Assembly: GCA_004297665.1 (NCBI GenBank)
Contig: SCUP01000302.1
Span: 1 to 5,684 of the forward strand
Length of the DNA: 5,684 nucleotides
Direction: 5' to 3'
Source of the DNA: Nitrosarchaeum sp.
GTDB taxonomy: Archaea; Thermoproteota; Nitrososphaeria; Nitrososphaerales; Nitrosopumilaceae
Part shown: positions 4,840-5,684 of the stretch, piece by piece
How the letters are laid out: each line of letters begins with the position of its first letter
Numbering within the stretch: position 1 is the stretch's first letter
Position numbers and translations under genes: made by a program
The notes under the pieces: model-generated
Seen by the model: only the letters and a program-made list of their open reading frames with translations
Told to the model about the DNA's origin: nothing
The model's database searches: none

Positions 4840-5684
4840 TTCTCTTCCTCCAAATCTTTTTTCAGTTTTACTAAATTTTGTAAATCTTTTTTATCAATTT
4901 CTATAACTCCTAATCTTTCTAATCTTTTTACAGCTCTCCACATAGTAGTTCGTGGTTGAAGAAATTTCTTTCTTAATTCACTTTCAAGTGCTTGACCTCC
5001 ATTATTAGAAATGAATTTTACAATCTCTTTGTCATCGTCACGCATTTCGGGTCTGAAACTGAATATAGTTTCTGTGTCAATAGATTTTGTTTCAATTTGT
5101 TTTTCAGAAACAGATTCTATTTGTATAGTAGATGGTAAGGATTTTTGTTGCTTTCTTTTTAGTATTAATACTCCACCTATTACTGCAGCTACAACTGTAC
5201 CAACAATAACTACAACATTAACATAATTAAATAATGATTCATCTAGAATTGTTGGTTTGTGAGTAGTTGGATTTATTGGTGCACCAAAGATGTAGTTTAT
5301 TTCAGATAATCCAGAAGTTAGATCGAGTTTTGTTTGCTCATCTACTATTTCCATATTGTTTGGTAAACCACTTATTCCAACTATGACTGAATTTTTTGGC
5401 ATTAGTAATGTGTAGTCAGATGGAGAATCAAATGAGAATGTCCAAACTCGTCCTTCTTTTGAAATTAAATCATGAATATCATAATCAATTACAATACTTG
5501 ATGAGCCAAGTGTATCAATTATTGCTTTGTCTTCAACTATTTCTTCAGATAACAAAAATCCAGCGTCTCCTACTGCAACAAAATTATCTATTGACTTACC
5601 AAACAAATCAAGCTCAAAATCAGGTTCTAATGGATCCACGTCTATCTGTGTAGATACATGTGTGGATCCATCAGAATAAATGAC
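4836..5684 (-). CDS. Membrane-anchored winged-helix protein, 5' end outside window
   Basis: The frame is open to the window edge (282 codons visible), so the GTG at 5639 is probably not the start. Numbering from the first visible residue: about 1-152 is a beta-rich, non-basic domain (for example VWTFSFDSPSDYTLLMP at 80-96) that should lie outside the cell; 153-175 is one TM segment (NYVNVVVIVGTVVAAVIGG...) followed by KRKQQK, a stop-transfer charge pattern placing the C-terminus inside; 176-215 is a polar linker; 216-280 is a winged-helix domain (DDKEIVKFISNNGGQALESE, then the recognition-helix stretch TTMWRAVKRLERLGVIEI). This architecture suggests a one-component regulator that senses outside and binds DNA from the membrane, as seen in other archaeal membrane HTH proteins. 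Ligand and targets are unknown. The next gene overlaps by 4 nt and encodes an exported protein. A signal peptide should lie beyond the window. Confidence 0.87.
   Translation of the reverse strand, partial: VIYSDGSTHVSTQIDVDPLEPDFELDLFGKSIDNFVAVGDAGFLLSEEIVEDKAIIDTLGSSSIVIDYDIHDLISKEGRVWTFSFDSPSDYTLLMPKNSVIVGISGLPNNMEIVDEQTKLDLTSGLSEINYIFGAPINPTTHKPTILDESLFNYVNVVVIVGTVVAAVIGGVLILKRKQQKSLPSTIQIESVSEKQIETKSIDTETIFSFRPEMRDDDKEIVKFISNNGGQALESELRKKFLQPRTTMWRAVKRLERLGVIEIDKKDLQNLVKLKKDLEEEK
4847..4851 (-). promoter_or_regulatory. Shine-Dalgarno site for the secreted helical protein
   Basis: GGAGG on the minus strand, 7 nt before the ATG at 4839 and inside the last codons of the upstream gene (in the Glu-Glu-rich end). 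It supports the ATG and co-translation across the ATGA overlap. Confidence 0.65.
5630..5671 (-). repeat. Two-part inverted repeat (possible hairpin) inside the winged-helix gene
   Basis: A perfect 10-bp inverted repeat, ATGGATCCAC (5630-5639) and GTGGATCCAT (5662-5671), encloses a second 5-bp one, TATCT (5643-5647) and AGATA (5652-5656), around a 4-nt loop. The unpaired parts are 3 and 5 nt. Each outer arm also contains the self-complementary core TGGATCCA. It lies within coding sequence for the extracellular domain, so it may be chance or an mRNA hairpin. Confidence 0.5.

Noticed and set aside
5011..5653. Two plus-strand open frames (5011-5226 and 5396-5653)
   Set aside because: Both lie antisense to the membrane winged-helix gene. 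Their low-complexity composition (Thr/Ile-rich, Leu/Gln-rich) mirrors the other strand.

Overview
The window looks like an ordinary chromosomal stretch from an ammonia-oxidising archaeon of the Nitrososphaerota (Thaumarchaeota), probably a low-GC, Nitrosopumilus-like lineage. The reasons are the very AT-rich, densely packed sequence, archaeal TATA boxes about 26-28 nt upstream of start codons, archaeosine-type deazaguanine genes beside a GTP cyclohydrolase I of the FolE family, and membrane or secreted proteins of an archaeal style. This lineage call is inferred from gene content and style, not from a marker-gene comparison.

Plus strand, 1-1928: a compact three-gene run. It starts with the 3' end of a probable GPN-loop GTPase, which overlaps by one base a homoserine kinase (thrB, threonine biosynthesis), followed after 9 nt by queC (preQ0 synthase). 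This run meets the minus-strand genes tail to tail with only 2 nt between stop codons.

Minus strand, 1931-5684, in transcription order from the right edge: a 5'-truncated membrane protein with an outside domain, one membrane segment and a C-terminal winged-helix DNA-binding domain; a secreted helical/coiled-coil protein overlapping it by ATGA; a 64-residue two-TM protein; queE; folE; and an 83-residue two-TM protein. The last four each sit behind a 41-52 nt spacer holding a TATA-like element at leaderless distance, so they may be separate transcription units. The first two look like one co-translated operon.

Functionally, FolE (GTP to dihydroneopterin triphosphate), QueE (to 7-carboxy-7-deazaguanine) and QueC (to preQ0) cover three of the four steps from GTP to preQ0, the precursor of archaeosine in archaeal tRNA. 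QueD, between FolE and QueE, is not in the window. The right-hand pair (membrane-tethered regulator plus exported helical protein) is the least understood part and the best candidate for something undescribed. There are no RNA genes, mobile elements or CRISPR arrays that I can see, and no gene-free stretch longer than about 55 nt.
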